A DNA stretch of 64,000 nt, from contig JADJCV010000003.1 of assembly GCA_016703025.1 (NCBI GenBank), positions 368,492-432,491 on the forward strand, given 5' to 3'. Position 1 is the stretch's first letter, and the number at the start of each line of letters is the position of its first letter. The position numbers were made by a program, and so were the translations under genes. Shown piece by piece: positions 1 through 8,989 of this stretch. Below the pieces are notes generated by a model that saw only the letters and a program-made list of their open reading frames with translations, was not told where the DNA came from and ran no database searches. The DNA is from Candidatus Avedoeria danica (lineage in GTDB: Bacteria > Chloroflexota > Anaerolineae > Epilineales > Epilineaceae).

Positions 1-1671
1 ACGCTGGAGATCTACGCGCCGTTGGCGAACCGCCTGGGCATCTGGCAGTTCAAGTCGCACTTCGAGGACCTCTCGCTCAAGGTGCTCGAGCCCGAGACCT
101 ATCACTTGATCGACACCGTCCTCTCCGGCCGGCGCGCCGAGCATGAGGCGTACCTGGAGGCGGCGATCCGCACGCTCCAGGAGCGGCTCGAAGCAGCCGG
201 TATCGACGCCGTGATCAAGGCGCGGGCCAAGCACATCACATCCGTCTACGCCAAGATGAAGCGCAAGGACATGGACGCCGACCAGATCCTCGACGTTCTG
301 GCGATGCGCGTCCTCGTCGACTCGAACGAGCGGTGCTACAGCGCGCTCGGCGTCATCCATCAACTGTGGGATCCGATGGAGGGCGAGTTCGACGACTACA
401 TCGCCAAGAAGAAGCCGAACCTCTACCGCTCTCTCCACACGACGGTCAAGGGGCCGGACAACCGCCCGCTCGAGATCCAGATCCGCACGCACGACATGGA
501 CGAGCTGGCCGAGTACGGCATCGCGGCGCACTGGATCTACAAGGAGAACGCGAACCTCTCGGCCGAGGTGCAGCGCCAGATCGCCGAGCTTCGGCGCACG
601 TTGGAGTCCCGCGACGCCGATGCACCCGACGCGCTCACGTTCGTCGAGGGGCTGAAGGCCGACGTCTTCCGCGACCAGGTGTACGTCTTCACGCCCAAGG
701 GCCGCGTCCTCGAGCTACCGACCGGCGCGACGCCGATCGATTTCGCCTACCGGATCCACTCCGAGGTCGGCAACCGCTGCCGCGGCGCGCTCGTGAACGG
801 CAAGATGGTCGCGCTGAACACGCCGCTGAACACGGGCGACACCGTCAAGATCGTCACGACCAAGGGCGACGACGCCGGCCCGAGCCGCGATTGGGCGAAC
901 CCTGCGCTCGGCTACGTGGTTTCGGCGCACGCGCGCGAGCGGATCAAGCAGTACTTCCGCCGTCAGATCCGGTCGGACTCCATCCGCCAGGGCCGGGACG
1001 TCGTCGAGCGCGTGCTGCGCAAGCTCGGCATGACGCGCACCAAGCTCGAGGCCGTCGCCCGCCTGTTCGGCGACGACGGCGTGGACGACTTCCTGGCCGC
1101 CGTCGGCCGACAGGAGATCGCCGCGCAGACGCTGTCGCAGCGATTGCTGGAGCACGAGGCGACGACGCTGCCGCCGCCCAAGGCCAAGCCGATCGAGCCG
1201 CACGGCGTCCCGAAGACCACCGCGCCGGTGACGCTCTTCGGCGCCGACCAGGTACAGACGCGCATCGCCCGGTGCTGCAACCCGCTGCCGGGCGAGCCCG
1301 TCGTGGGCTACCTCACGCGCGGGCGCGGTGTTACGCTGCATCGGACGGACTGCCGCAACATCGCCGCCCAGCGCGCCCGCGAGCCCGAGCGCTTCATCCA
1401 GGTGGCGTGGGCGCCGCGCAAGAGCCAGACCGTGCCGGTGGTATTGAACGTCTACGCGATCGACCGCAGCGGCCTCGCGCGGGACATCGCGGATGTGATC
1501 AGCAAGAGCGGCATCAACATGCAGGGCATCAGCGCCATCGCGCGCGACCGCGATGCGCTGGCTGTTGTTGCCGTTGTAGTCGAGTTAGAATCGACCGATC
1601 AGTTGGCCGACCTGCTCGACAAGCTGCAGAACGTGACGAACGTCATCGAGGTCCGCCGCACCGCTGGCTGA
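1..1671 (+). CDS. relA: RelA/SpoT-family (p)ppGpp synthetase/hydrolase, 5'-truncated by window edge
   Basis: The frame is open from base 1, so the true start and the N-terminal HD hydrolase domain lie outside the window; 556 residues are visible. The visible part begins in the HD/synthetase linker (IYAPLANRLGIW). A synthetase domain follows, with the nucleotide-binding pattern KARAKHITSVYAKMKRK, the signature KKKPNLYRSLHTTV and EIQIRTHDMDELAEYGIAAHW. A TGS domain comes next (VYVFTPKGRVLELPTGAT), then the conserved ARCCNPLPGEPVVGY segment and a C-terminal ACT domain (DRSGLARDIADVISKSGIN). These enzymes make and usually degrade the stringent-response alarmone in the cytoplasm. Whether this one keeps hydrolase activity cannot be judged without the missing end, so a rel/spoT name would be equally fair. 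The TGA stop is followed 50 bases later by an unrelated membrane-protein gene. Confidence 0.95.
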   Translation, partial: TLEIYAPLANRLGIWQFKSHFEDLSLKVLEPETYHLIDTVLSGRRAEHEAYLEAAIRTLQERLEAAGIDAVIKARAKHITSVYAKMKRKDMDADQILDVLAMRVLVDSNERCYSALGVIHQLWDPMEGEFDDYIAKKKPNLYRSLHTTVKGPDNRPLEIQIRTHDMDELAEYGIAAHWIYKENANLSAEVQRQIAELRRTLESRDADAPDALTFVEGLKADVFRDQVYVFTPKGRVLELPTGATPIDFAYRIHSEVGNRCRGALVNGKMVALNTPLNTGDTVKIVTTKGDDAGPSRDWANPALGYVVSAHARERIKQYFRRQIRSDSIRQGRDVVERVLRKLGMTRTKLEAVARLFGDDGVDDFLAAVGRQEIAAQTLSQRLLEHEATTLPPPKAKPIEPHGVPKTTAPVTLFGADQVQTRIARCCNPLPGEPVVGYLTRGRGVTLHRTDCRNIAAQRAREPERFIQVAWAPRKSQTVPVVLNVYAIDRSGLARDIADVISKSGINMQGISAIARDRDALAVVAVVVELESTDQLADLLDKLQNVTNVIEVRRTAG

Positions 1672-1721
1672 CGACGACGCCAGCCGCCGACACCGACCCA
1701 CGCGCCCGGGGAACCCAGCCA

Positions 1722-3383
1722 ATGCCCGCCGACCCGCCCACCGATCCGTTCGACGCGTCCGCCGACCCCACCGCGGAGCCGACCCGCGATCCCGGCGCTG
1801 ATCCGGGCGCCAATCCAGGGCGACCCGATCCGGGGCGACCCGATCCGCCACCGGCCTCGCCGTCCTTCTGGCCGCTCCCGGGCGACTCGGCTGCGCTGAA
1901 CCCGCTGGCGCCGGACGATCTCCCGCCCGCTCCTGCCGACGACGATCGACCGCCAATGGCGGCCATCCCCTCGGACGATCCCTTCGGTGCCTACATCGAC
2001 GACGCCGACGGTGAAGACGATGCCGTCGGCACAAGTGCAGCCGGCGCGCTGCCCGAGTGGCCGGCGCCCGCTCCGGCGCCCGGCGCGCCGATCCATGTCC
2101 AGCCGTTCGACGCCGCCGCTCCGTACACGTCCGCCGCTCCGTTCGACGCCGCCATGCCGTTCGACGCCGCCATGCCGTTCGACGGCGGCGCGCCCTTCGA
2201 CGGCGGCGCCCTGGCGGCCCCGGCGCATGTCGACCCGCGATCGTTCGACGCTCCGTCGGCGCACGCGTTCGACCAAGGCGACGACCTGAGCGCTGCGGTG
2301 CGCTCCACGCCGTCCGTGCCGTGGGACCGCCACCAGGACCCAACGCCGGCCGCTCCGCCACCTTCGACGCCGGGCGAACGGATCGTCGCGGCGGCTGGCG
2401 CGAACGCGCTCTACTGGGCCGGAGCCGGGGTCATCGCCCTCGTCGCCCTGACCGCGCTGTTCTTCGGCGTCCTCGTGCGCTCGTCCGATCCGTTGACGGT
2501 TGAGGGCGATACGTCCGACGCGGCGGCGGCGATCGACGGTGCGCGCGGGCCCGGCGGCGGCGCGGACTTCGGCGCCACGGGTTCGTCGGCGATCACGCGG
2601 ACGGGCGGGGCTTCGAGCGATGCGACGGATGCCACGAATGGATCGGACGGATCGGACGGGACGAACGGGACGCGTGGGACACGGGCGACGAAGCGGACCG
2701 AAGCGCTCGAAGTGCCTCCGCCGATCGTTCCGGGTGCTGAGAACCCGTCAGGCGGCGCGGCCGACGCGGACGGCGCGGCCGTCGAGGGCGCGTTCGTCGT
2801 GCCGGCAGGCTACCGCCGCTACGACGATCCGCAGCACGGCTTCAGCATGCGCGTGCCGGCCGATTGGCGCGAGGCGCATCGCTCCGCCGGGCCCGGCGAC
2901 GACGCCGGGATGCCGGACTACGACGTCGTGTTCGAAGCGCCGGAGGGCGAGCAGCGGCTGGCCGTGAGCATATGGGGCGCGGGCGAGCGCCCGCCGTTCG
3001 AGACGTGGCTGCAGTCGGCCGTCGCCGGCCTCCGCCCGCTGGACGACGGCGCAGCCGCCGGTACGGTCGACGAGGGCGGCGTGCCGTACAACGCCTTCCT
3101 CGCCGGCGAGCCGTCCCTCGTCCTCGGCGCCGATGAGACGCCCGTCAGCCACCTGTCCTATGCCGCCTTCCTCCAACACGCCGACCGCTACGTGCGCATC
3201 GCCTGGGCCGATATGACCGGCCTGACCCGGCCCGACGATGTCCTCGGCGCCCTCGCCAGCTTCGGCTGGGTCGGCGACGACCTCGTGACCGGCACCGCGC
3301 CCCAGGCGAACCAGGTGCCGTGGCTGCGGCTGCCGCACGGGGTGTACTGGCCGAGCGACGTGTTGTTTGGGGACGGAGGGTAG
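1722..3383 (+). CDS. Single-pass membrane protein with acidic/proline-rich N-terminus and PsbP-like C-terminal domain
   Basis: The 553-aa frame starts at the ATG at 1722; upstream extension of the same frame only overlaps relA and is a shadow. Residues 1-220 are low-complexity, rich in Asp, Pro and Ala, with repeated DPGxDPG and PFDAAMPFDA units, and are predicted cytoplasmic. One transmembrane segment follows near residue 230 (WAGAGVIALVALTALFFGVL). A Gly/Ser/Thr/Asp-rich spacer leads to a folded domain from about residue 360 that opens FVVPAGYRRYDDPQHGFSMR-VPADW. That pattern resembles PsbP-like/DUF1795 domains (a short D-x-GFSxxxPxxW strand-turn), which would sit outside the membrane. No catalytic motif was recognised. 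It converges with the mrfA-like gene, leaving only 38 bases between stops. Function unknown. Confidence 0.75.
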   Translation: MPADPPTDPFDASADPTAEPTRDPGADPGANPGRPDPGRPDPPPASPSFWPLPGDSAALNPLAPDDLPPAPADDDRPPMAAIPSDDPFGAYIDDADGEDDAVGTSAAGALPEWPAPAPAPGAPIHVQPFDAAAPYTSAAPFDAAMPFDAAMPFDGGAPFDGGALAAPAHVDPRSFDAPSAHAFDQGDDLSAAVRSTPSVPWDRHQDPTPAAPPPSTPGERIVAAAGANALYWAGAGVIALVALTALFFGVLVRSSDPLTVEGDTSDAAAAIDGARGPGGGADFGATGSSAITRTGGASSDATDATNGSDGSDGTNGTRGTRATKRTEALEVPPPIVPGAENPSGGAADADGAAVEGAFVVPAGYRRYDDPQHGFSMRVPADWREAHRSAGPGDDAGMPDYDVVFEAPEGEQRLAVSIWGAGERPPFETWLQSAVAGLRPLDDGAAAGTVDEGGVPYNAFLAGEPSLVLGADETPVSHLSYAAFLQHADRYVRIAWADMTGLTRPDDVLGALASFGWVGDDLVTGTAPQANQVPWLRLPHGVYWPSDVLFGDGG

Positions 3384-3421
3384 CCCTTCCCGGGAGCGCC
3401 TGACGCGCGCCGGGAGAGGTT

Positions 3422-6127
3422 TCAGGCCGCCGGCATCCTGCCCCCGCCCCCCAACGCCCCCAACACCGCCCGCGCATGCCGCTTCGCCTCCCCCCCGGGC
3501 TCGCCCGGACCGACGCAGCTTGGGCAGCCCCAGGTGCAGCGGCAGCCCTCGACGAGGTCCGTGCACAGCGCGATCAGCTCGGCGTGGCGGCGCCACAGCG
3601 CCTCGCCGAAGCCGACGCCGCCGCCGGCCTGCTCGTAGACGACGACCGTCGGCCGCTGGGACCACGGGGCGTGGGCCGTCGTCGTGACCCCGAGGTCCGC
3701 GGCATCGCACATGAGGAGCAGCGGGGCGATGTGGCCGAGCGCGTAGCCGACGCCGCTGAGCGCGCCGTGCAGCCCGAGCGCGCGTTCGGCCAGGCGGTGG
3801 CAGGCAGGGCAGAGCGTGATCAGGTTGTCGAGGTCGTTCGCCAGGCGGTGGTTCTCGTTGATGCCCTTCAACCAGCCGAATAGGCGGAACGGGCGGAGGT
3901 GGTGGACATCGTGTGTCCGTCCGGGGCGCGGAACGGCGCCGCACAGCCGACAGCGGTGGCCGTCGCGCGCCAGGGCGGCGGCACGCTGGACGGGCCAGTT
4001 CGGGCCGCGATCGCCCGAGGGATCGAAGTCCCAGCGCCCGATCGCGCGCAGATGCTCGACGCATGCTTCGTCGAGCGTGAACCAGTAGCCGCCCGCCACG
4101 TGCACGCTCTCCGGCAGGTCGATCGTCCCCCAGCCGATGGTTTCGTTCGTCGAGAAGCGCAGCTCGCGGTAGCTCGTCGGCTTGGAGCGGACCTCCAGCT
4201 CGCCGTAGCCCACCCGGCACGGACCTTCGTCCCGCTCGGCGGCCGTCAGAATCGGCTCGACGTCGACGCGGGCCGAGCCGCGGGTGTACGTGGCCCCGTC
4301 CGTCGGCACGACGAGCGCGCGGCCGGCCTCCCAGTCCAGCGACTCGACCCGCCACGGAGTGCCGTCGTGCAGGTAGACGGCGCCGGTGTGGACGACGAGC
4401 GGGGCGCGGGATCGGTCGATCGTGCCGAGGATGTCTTGCCGGGCGACGTCGAGGCTGTCGCGCGCCGGACTCTGTCGGACGATCGCCACGACGTCGCTCG
4501 CGGCTCCGCGCAGGTTGACGCCCTCCGCCGGGTAGCGATCGGCCAGCCAGTACCACGTGCCGCCGCGCGCCGAGAGGCTGCCCGCGGCCTCGAGGACCGC
4601 CAGGAGATCGCCCACGGCCACGCCGCCGGTCGCGCCGACGGTCGCGCCGCCGGCCGCGCCGCCGTCCACACCGCCGGCCGCGCCGAGCGGTGCCCCGAAC
4701 GGCCTCGCGGCCTCCTCGGCACCGAACGGCAGCTCGAACGCCGCGCATCGGACGTGCTCGAGCACGATCCGCAGGTTGTCCGGGTCGAGGCGCGCCTCCT
4801 CGGGCGAGCGGTCGAAGAGGTAGTCGGGGTGGCGGACGATGAACTGGTCGAGCGGCGACCCGCCGGCGATGAGCACCGCCACCGCCGTGCCGGTCCGCCG
4901 CCCGACGCGCCCGGCCTGCTGCCGCGCGCTGGCGATCGAGCCGGGGTAGCCCATCATCACGCAGGCGTCGAGCTCGCCGATGTCGATCCCGAGCTCGAGC
5001 GCGTTCGTGGCCACGACGCCGCGCAGCCGACCGTCGCGCAGGTCGGCCTCGATCGCCCGGCGCTCCGTGGCCGTGTAGCCGCCGCGGTAGCCGCGCACTG
5101 CCGGACCCCCGCCGCCGCCGAGAAGCCGGACGAGGAGCTCGGCCGTCTGCCGAGCCCGGGCGAAGACGATCGTCTGGACGCCGCCGGCCAGGAAGTGGCG
5201 GGCGACGGGCTCGGCCTCGGCCACGACGCCGCGGCGCAGGTTCAGCGCGGCATCGACGATGGGCGGGTTGTAGCACGCGAACAGCCGCCGGCCGCTCGGC
5301 GCGCCGTCGTCGTCGAAGAGCGTCGGCGCGGCGCCGGCGAGGGCCTCGGCAAGTTCGGCCGGGTTGGCGATCGTCGCCGACAGGACAACGAAGCGCGGGG
5401 TGGCGCCGTGAAAGGCCGCGACGCGGCGCAGGCGCCGGAGCACGTTGGCCACGTGGCTGCCGAACACGCCGCGGTAGACGTGGATCTCGTCGATAACGAC
5501 ATAACGGAGGCCGGCCAGGAACGATGACCACGACGTGTGGTGCGGCAGCAAGCCGGTGTGGAGCATGTCCGGGTTCGTCAGGACGATCCGCGCGCCGGCG
5601 CGGATGCGGCCGCGCATCGCCTGCGGCGTGTCGCCGTCGTACGTCGCCGGCGCCAGCACGACCCGCGGCGGGTCGGCACCGGCGTCGCCCGCGTCCCGGG
5701 CAGCGGCATCGAGCGCTTCCTGCCAGCCGTGCAGCGCCGCCAGCTGGTCCTGGGCCAGCGCCTTCGTCGGGAACAGGCAGAGCGCGCGGGCGCTGGGATC
5801 GCGGACGAGGGCGTCCAGGATCGGAGCGGTGAAGCAGAGGCTCTTGCCGGATGCGGTGCCGGTGGCCACCGCCACGGGGCCCTCGCCCGGCGCGAGCGCG
5901 GCGGCGATGGCGGCGGCCTGATGACGATACGGTGCGTCGATCCCGCGGCGGGCGGCGGCACGGGCGACGACGGGCGCCAGCGCACGCGGCCACGGCGCGT
6001 GCTCGGCCGGCCGCGCGGCCACGTCGCGCACGGCCACGAGGTTGGGGGCGAAGCGCGGGTTGCCGACGAACGAGCGCCAGAGGTCGTCGACGGGCACGAC
6101 GAAGCGGGGCGGCGGCGGCTTGGACAC
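3422..6127 (-). CDS. MrfA/YprA-type DEAD/DEAH helicase with HNH-like insertion in the DUF1998 region
   Basis: The 901-aa superfamily 2 helicase has a Q-motif-like YRHQAAAI, Walker A ATGTASGKS (residues 88-96), PTKALAQDQ (about 120), box DEIH (213-216) and LSATIANP (about 250). The helicase C half carries VATNALELGIDIG and QQAGRVGRR. This is the layout of Bacillus MrfA (YprA), a 3'-5' helicase in mitomycin-adduct repair. The C-terminal zinc module is present (CRCTWGCPSC, about 860-872). Between residues 721 and 777, however, there is a complete HNH-like motif: RDGHRCRLCG, then HDVHHLRP, then NLITLCPACH, i.e. two CxxC knuckles around an HH. The GTG start has no ribosome-binding site but sits 7 bases after a TACGAT box, suggesting a leaderless transcript. 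The partner-like exonuclease is at 19,552. Family call is firm; function of the insert is inferred. Confidence 0.9.
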   Translation of the reverse strand: MSKPPPPRFVVPVDDLWRSFVGNPRFAPNLVAVRDVAARPAEHAPWPRALAPVVARAAARRGIDAPYRHQAAAIAAALAPGEGPVAVATGTASGKSLCFTAPILDALVRDPSARALCLFPTKALAQDQLAALHGWQEALDAAARDAGDAGADPPRVVLAPATYDGDTPQAMRGRIRAGARIVLTNPDMLHTGLLPHHTSWSSFLAGLRYVVIDEIHVYRGVFGSHVANVLRRLRRVAAFHGATPRFVVLSATIANPAELAEALAGAAPTLFDDDGAPSGRRLFACYNPPIVDAALNLRRGVVAEAEPVARHFLAGGVQTIVFARARQTAELLVRLLGGGGGPAVRGYRGGYTATERRAIEADLRDGRLRGVVATNALELGIDIGELDACVMMGYPGSIASARQQAGRVGRRTGTAVAVLIAGGSPLDQFIVRHPDYLFDRSPEEARLDPDNLRIVLEHVRCAAFELPFGAEEAARPFGAPLGAAGGVDGGAAGGATVGATGGVAVGDLLAVLEAAGSLSARGGTWYWLADRYPAEGVNLRGAASDVVAIVRQSPARDSLDVARQDILGTIDRSRAPLVVHTGAVYLHDGTPWRVESLDWEAGRALVVPTDGATYTRGSARVDVEPILTAAERDEGPCRVGYGELEVRSKPTSYRELRFSTNETIGWGTIDLPESVHVAGGYWFTLDEACVEHLRAIGRWDFDPSGDRGPNWPVQRAAALARDGHRCRLCGAVPRPGRTHDVHHLRPFRLFGWLKGINENHRLANDLDNLITLCPACHRLAERALGLHGALSGVGYALGHIAPLLLMCDAADLGVTTTAHAPWSQRPTVVVYEQAGGGVGFGEALWRRHAELIALCTDLVEGCRCTWGCPSCVGPGEPGGEAKRHARAVLGALGGGGRMPAA

Positions 6128-6169
6128 GGGGGCGATCGTAACACCGAAACCGCAACACCGAAACGAAGC

Positions 6170-6206
6170 GGGCGGCGGGTCGACCCTGACGGGTGACCCG
6201 CCGCCC
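6170..6206. terminator. Long GC hairpin between the VWA gene end and the mrfA-like gene start
   Basis: Arms GGGCGGCGGGTC (6170-6181) and GACCCGCCGCCC (6195-6206) are perfectly complementary, and the loop itself contains ACCC/GGGT. It lies about 75 bases downstream of the minus-strand VWA stop and could end that transcript. There is no clear T-run, so a rho-independent role is only probable. The adjacent sequence repeats AACACCGAAAC twice (6140 and 6154). Confidence 0.5.
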
Positions 6207-6279
6207 GTGGGTGGCGGAGAGCGTGGATGGACGTTGGCGAGGAGGGCGACGCGTTCGCGTCGCCCCTACGGGAGGGCGC

Positions 6280-8229
6280 CTATGGCCAGGGCTGGCTCCA
6301 GTCGTGCCGCTCCTTGGGGCACGTGAAGACCGAGGCGATCTCGCCGTAGATCGCGGCCATGCGGTCGGCGCGCGGCTCGATGTAGGCCATGCTCGGGTTC
6401 GTGGCGCACGCCGCGAGCAGCTCGGGGTAGACGAGGTCGATGATGTCGTCACCGGTCGAGCGGCCGAAGCCGATCGTGTAGACGCTGGCGCCCATGTCCT
6501 TGGCGACCTGGGCCGCCTTGATGACGGTGTCCTCGACGCGGCCGGTCTCCGGATCGGCCGGCACGCGGTTGGGCAGACCGTCGGTCAGCATGACGAGCAC
6601 GGCCATGTTCTCGGTGGTGCGCAGGCCGCTCTGCAGCGCCTCGGCGCCCTTGAGGAACGCCAAGTCGAGGCGCGTGCCTTCCTTCTGGCGCAGGTCGAGG
6701 GTGTCGAGCGCGGTCATGATCGCCGTGGCGTCGTTCGTCATCTCGAGCTGGACCCAGGCATCGTTGTTGAAGCCGACGATCGAGGCGTGGTCGCTCTTGC
6801 CCTCCTCGTTGGCCGTGAGGTCCAGCCGCCCGACGAAGGCCTTGGCGGCGTCGATCACGGTGGCCTTCTTCTGCGCACCGTCCACGCTCTGGCGGTTCAT
6901 GCTGGTGGACATGTCGATGACGAGGACGACGTCGGCGTGGCGCTCGAGGTTCTTGCAGGTCGGCTCGCGCAGCGACACCGGGAGGTAGATCGGCTGTGGC
7001 TCACGCGTCGGCGTCGCCGTCGGCGGGAGATCGGTGGGCGTCGGTGTCGGCGGGGGCTCGGGCGTGCTCGTCGGCGGGGGCTCGGGCGTGTCGGACGGCA
7101 TCGGCGTTTCGGAGGGCCGGATGCACGGTCCGGTGACGGTGATCACCTTCTGCGCCATCAAGACCTTGGCCTTGATGCCGTCCATGTCCGTGATCTGCAT
7201 CTCGCCGTCCACCGGCCACACGCCGGTGAGCAGCGGCTTGAGCTTGAACGTCACGGTCTGCGGCTGCCGCGCCTCGGGGTTCCGCCACTCCCACTTCAGC
7301 GTCATCGTCGTCCCGGACGTGCCGATGACCTCCGACGGCGCCGGATCGATCGAGCCGGCCTCGACCTCGAGGCCCGGCGGGATCAGCTGCGAGAGGCCGA
7401 ACGTCCGGACGCCGACGTCCTTCTCAAGGCTGCGCGTCTGGCCGCTCATCGCGCTGGCCAGCTTGCGCGTGTCGGGAACCTCGGCGTACCACGTGGACTT
7501 GGAGGGCATTTTGCGCGTTGTGCGGCAGTAGTCGCCCGTGTTGGACTCCGGACAACCGACAAACAGCGGGACGCGGTCGCCCTTGATCAGTTGCGCCGCT
7601 TCGAGCATCTTCTGCTCATCCTGGGGGAACGCGCTCTTCGTCGAGGCGAAGAACACGACCGCCTCACACGGCGTCGGCAGGCCCTGGCGCTCGACGTCCT
7701 GGCGCGAGTCGCGCAGGATCGAGAGCGCTTCGCGCGCTGCGCCGACGAAGTCGCCGTGCGGATCATGGCCGAGCCGCGGCTCGTTCAGCGGACCCCGGGC
7801 GCGCGAAACCTGTTCCGTCAGCCGCAACCGCGTGACGACTTGGCGGCTGTCGTAGTGGACGACGGCCACGCGCACGGTCATGCTGCGGATCGTGTCCAGG
7901 TGCTGCAGCACGCCGATCGCGGCGTCGTTCTGCCAGTCGGCGTGGAACGCCTCCGATACCTCGACGAAGACGACGTTCAGGCCGCCGGGACAGCTCGAGC
8001 ACGCGGGCGCGGCGTCGACGACGATCGCGGACTGCTCGCACAGGAGCATCGTGTCCGTGACGACGGCGCCGTTCATCTCGCCCTTGCAGCTGCTGATCCG
8101 GTTGCGCTGCGTCAGTTCGGACGCCGCCACCGGCGCCGATGGACCCTGTGGCACGAGCCACATGGCTGCCGCCACCAGCACGGCGCCGAGCGTGGCCGCG
8201 GCGATGGCCCGATTGGAACGATTCAGCAT
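6280..8229 (-). CDS. Secreted von Willebrand A-domain protein with Pro/Thr linker
   Basis: This is a 649-aa protein starting at the ATG at 8229, preceded by a strong purine-rich site (AGAGGGGGAGG). It has an N-terminal signal/anchor segment (residues about 8-35, AAATLGAVLVAAAMWLV). A first alpha/beta domain (about 60-300, LNVVFVEVSEAFHADW) resembles a degenerate VWA fold. A beta-rich region follows, then a Pro/Thr linker (PTSTPEPPPTPTPTDLPP) and the short IYLPV segment typical of Chloroflexota secreted proteins. A canonical C-terminal VWA domain completes it, with the MIDAS motif DMSTS near residue 430, the Thr in EGTRLD and VMLTDGLPN. VWA/MIDAS domains bind ligands through a divalent metal; no enzyme activity is implied. 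It is the first of three such proteins between 6 and 19 kb. The longer upstream open frame overlaps a neighbour and was rejected. Confidence 0.88.
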   Translation of the reverse strand: MLNRSNRAIAAATLGAVLVAAAMWLVPQGPSAPVAASELTQRNRISSCKGEMNGAVVTDTMLLCEQSAIVVDAAPACSSCPGGLNVVFVEVSEAFHADWQNDAAIGVLQHLDTIRSMTVRVAVVHYDSRQVVTRLRLTEQVSRARGPLNEPRLGHDPHGDFVGAAREALSILRDSRQDVERQGLPTPCEAVVFFASTKSAFPQDEQKMLEAAQLIKGDRVPLFVGCPESNTGDYCRTTRKMPSKSTWYAEVPDTRKLASAMSGQTRSLEKDVGVRTFGLSQLIPPGLEVEAGSIDPAPSEVIGTSGTTMTLKWEWRNPEARQPQTVTFKLKPLLTGVWPVDGEMQITDMDGIKAKVLMAQKVITVTGPCIRPSETPMPSDTPEPPPTSTPEPPPTPTPTDLPPTATPTREPQPIYLPVSLREPTCKNLERHADVVLVIDMSTSMNRQSVDGAQKKATVIDAAKAFVGRLDLTANEEGKSDHASIVGFNNDAWVQLEMTNDATAIMTALDTLDLRQKEGTRLDLAFLKGAEALQSGLRTTENMAVLVMLTDGLPNRVPADPETGRVEDTVIKAAQVAKDMGASVYTIGFGRSTGDDIIDLVYPELLAACATNPSMAYIEPRADRMAAIYGEIASVFTCPKERHDWSQPWP

Positions 8230-8424
8230 GTGTTGGCCTCCCCCTCTTTGGGCGCTGCATGGGCGCGACCGGCATCGCCCAAATCGCGCAGCGCCCGGTT
8301 CCGCATCGGCGACCCCCGTCGATGCTGCCGGCACTTCGATCGTGCGGCCGCGACACGTCGCGGCAGCACCCTCACCGCATGAGCAGCGTGTGAGACCGTG
8401 ATGAAGGTGGACTGAGCCGGCGGG

Positions 8425-8452
8425 ATTATGCCCCTCCGACGTCGGGGTGCAA
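8425..8452 (-). promoter_or_regulatory. Probable sigma-70-type promoter for the VWA gene at 6280-8229
   Basis: On the minus strand TTGCAC (8452-8447) and CATAAT (8430-8425) are separated by 16 bases. The box lies just beyond the 3' end of the small gene at 8462-8857 and would give a leader of about 190 bases before the VWA start. Confidence 0.45.
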
Positions 8453-8461
8453 GTGGCACTC

Positions 8462-8857
8462 TCAGAACAGCGCCACCGGCGCCGCGCCGAGCAGTGCCAG
8501 CCGTGCCTTGGCCGCGCGCCGGTCGGGGCACACGACGCCGACGAGCCACCCGCGTCCGACCGCCACCCGGCCGGCCATGTCGCCGGCGTGCGTGGCCGGC
8601 ACGCCGCGGGCGTGCAGCGTCTCGGCGATGGCCGCCGCGAGGCCGTCGGCGGGATCGGCGGCCAGGCGTGCGGCGCGCAGCGCGATCTCGGCGGCCAGAT
8701 CGCCGTGCCGGCGCGCGGGATCGCCGGCCGATGGAGACTCGCCCGCCTGGGTCGAGAACCCGTCGATGTCGGCATCGGCAAAGCCGGCGGCGGCCAGCGC
8801 GCGGCGTGCCGCGGACGCGGGGAGGGGGGCGTCGAAGAGCGCGGTCAATTGGCGCAT
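8462..8857 (-). CDS. Small protein with two general-stress-protein-17M-like motifs
   Basis: This 131-aa protein starts at the ATG at 8857. The N-terminal half reads LTALFDAPLPASAARRALAA followed by AGFADADIDGFS. This matches the beta-alpha pattern (VxALFDxxxxAxxAxxxLxxAGFxxxxI) seen in YflT/GSP17M-like and DUF1269-like domains. The second half (GRVAVGRGWLVGVVCPDRRA then AKARLALLGAAPVAL) looks like a second copy of the same fold. No signal peptide or membrane segment was seen, so it is probably a cytoplasmic stress-type protein. It stands alone, divergent from rlmI. The very long minus-strand frame that includes it (to 12,526) runs antisense through ftsK and rlmI and is not a gene. Family assignment is by pattern only. 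Confidence 0.6.
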   Translation of the reverse strand: MRQLTALFDAPLPASAARRALAAAGFADADIDGFSTQAGESPSAGDPARRHGDLAAEIALRAARLAADPADGLAAAIAETLHARGVPATHAGDMAGRVAVGRGWLVGVVCPDRRAAKARLALLGAAPVALF

Positions 8858-8989
8858 CGGGGCCTCGTCGCGTGCGGCGGGATCGGTGATCGGCGGTCGG
8901 ACGTGGTATTGTGGCGGGCGAGGCCGCGGTGCGCAATTGCGCGGCGGCGCTGGGCGGCGGGCTGCGCCTGACACCTGAAGGAGCGGGCG

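Noticed and set aside
2748..6452. 1,234-codon minus-strand open frame
   Set aside because: It runs one frame off the MrfA-like helicase, is Arg/Pro-rich without domains, and is explained by GC-rich third positions.
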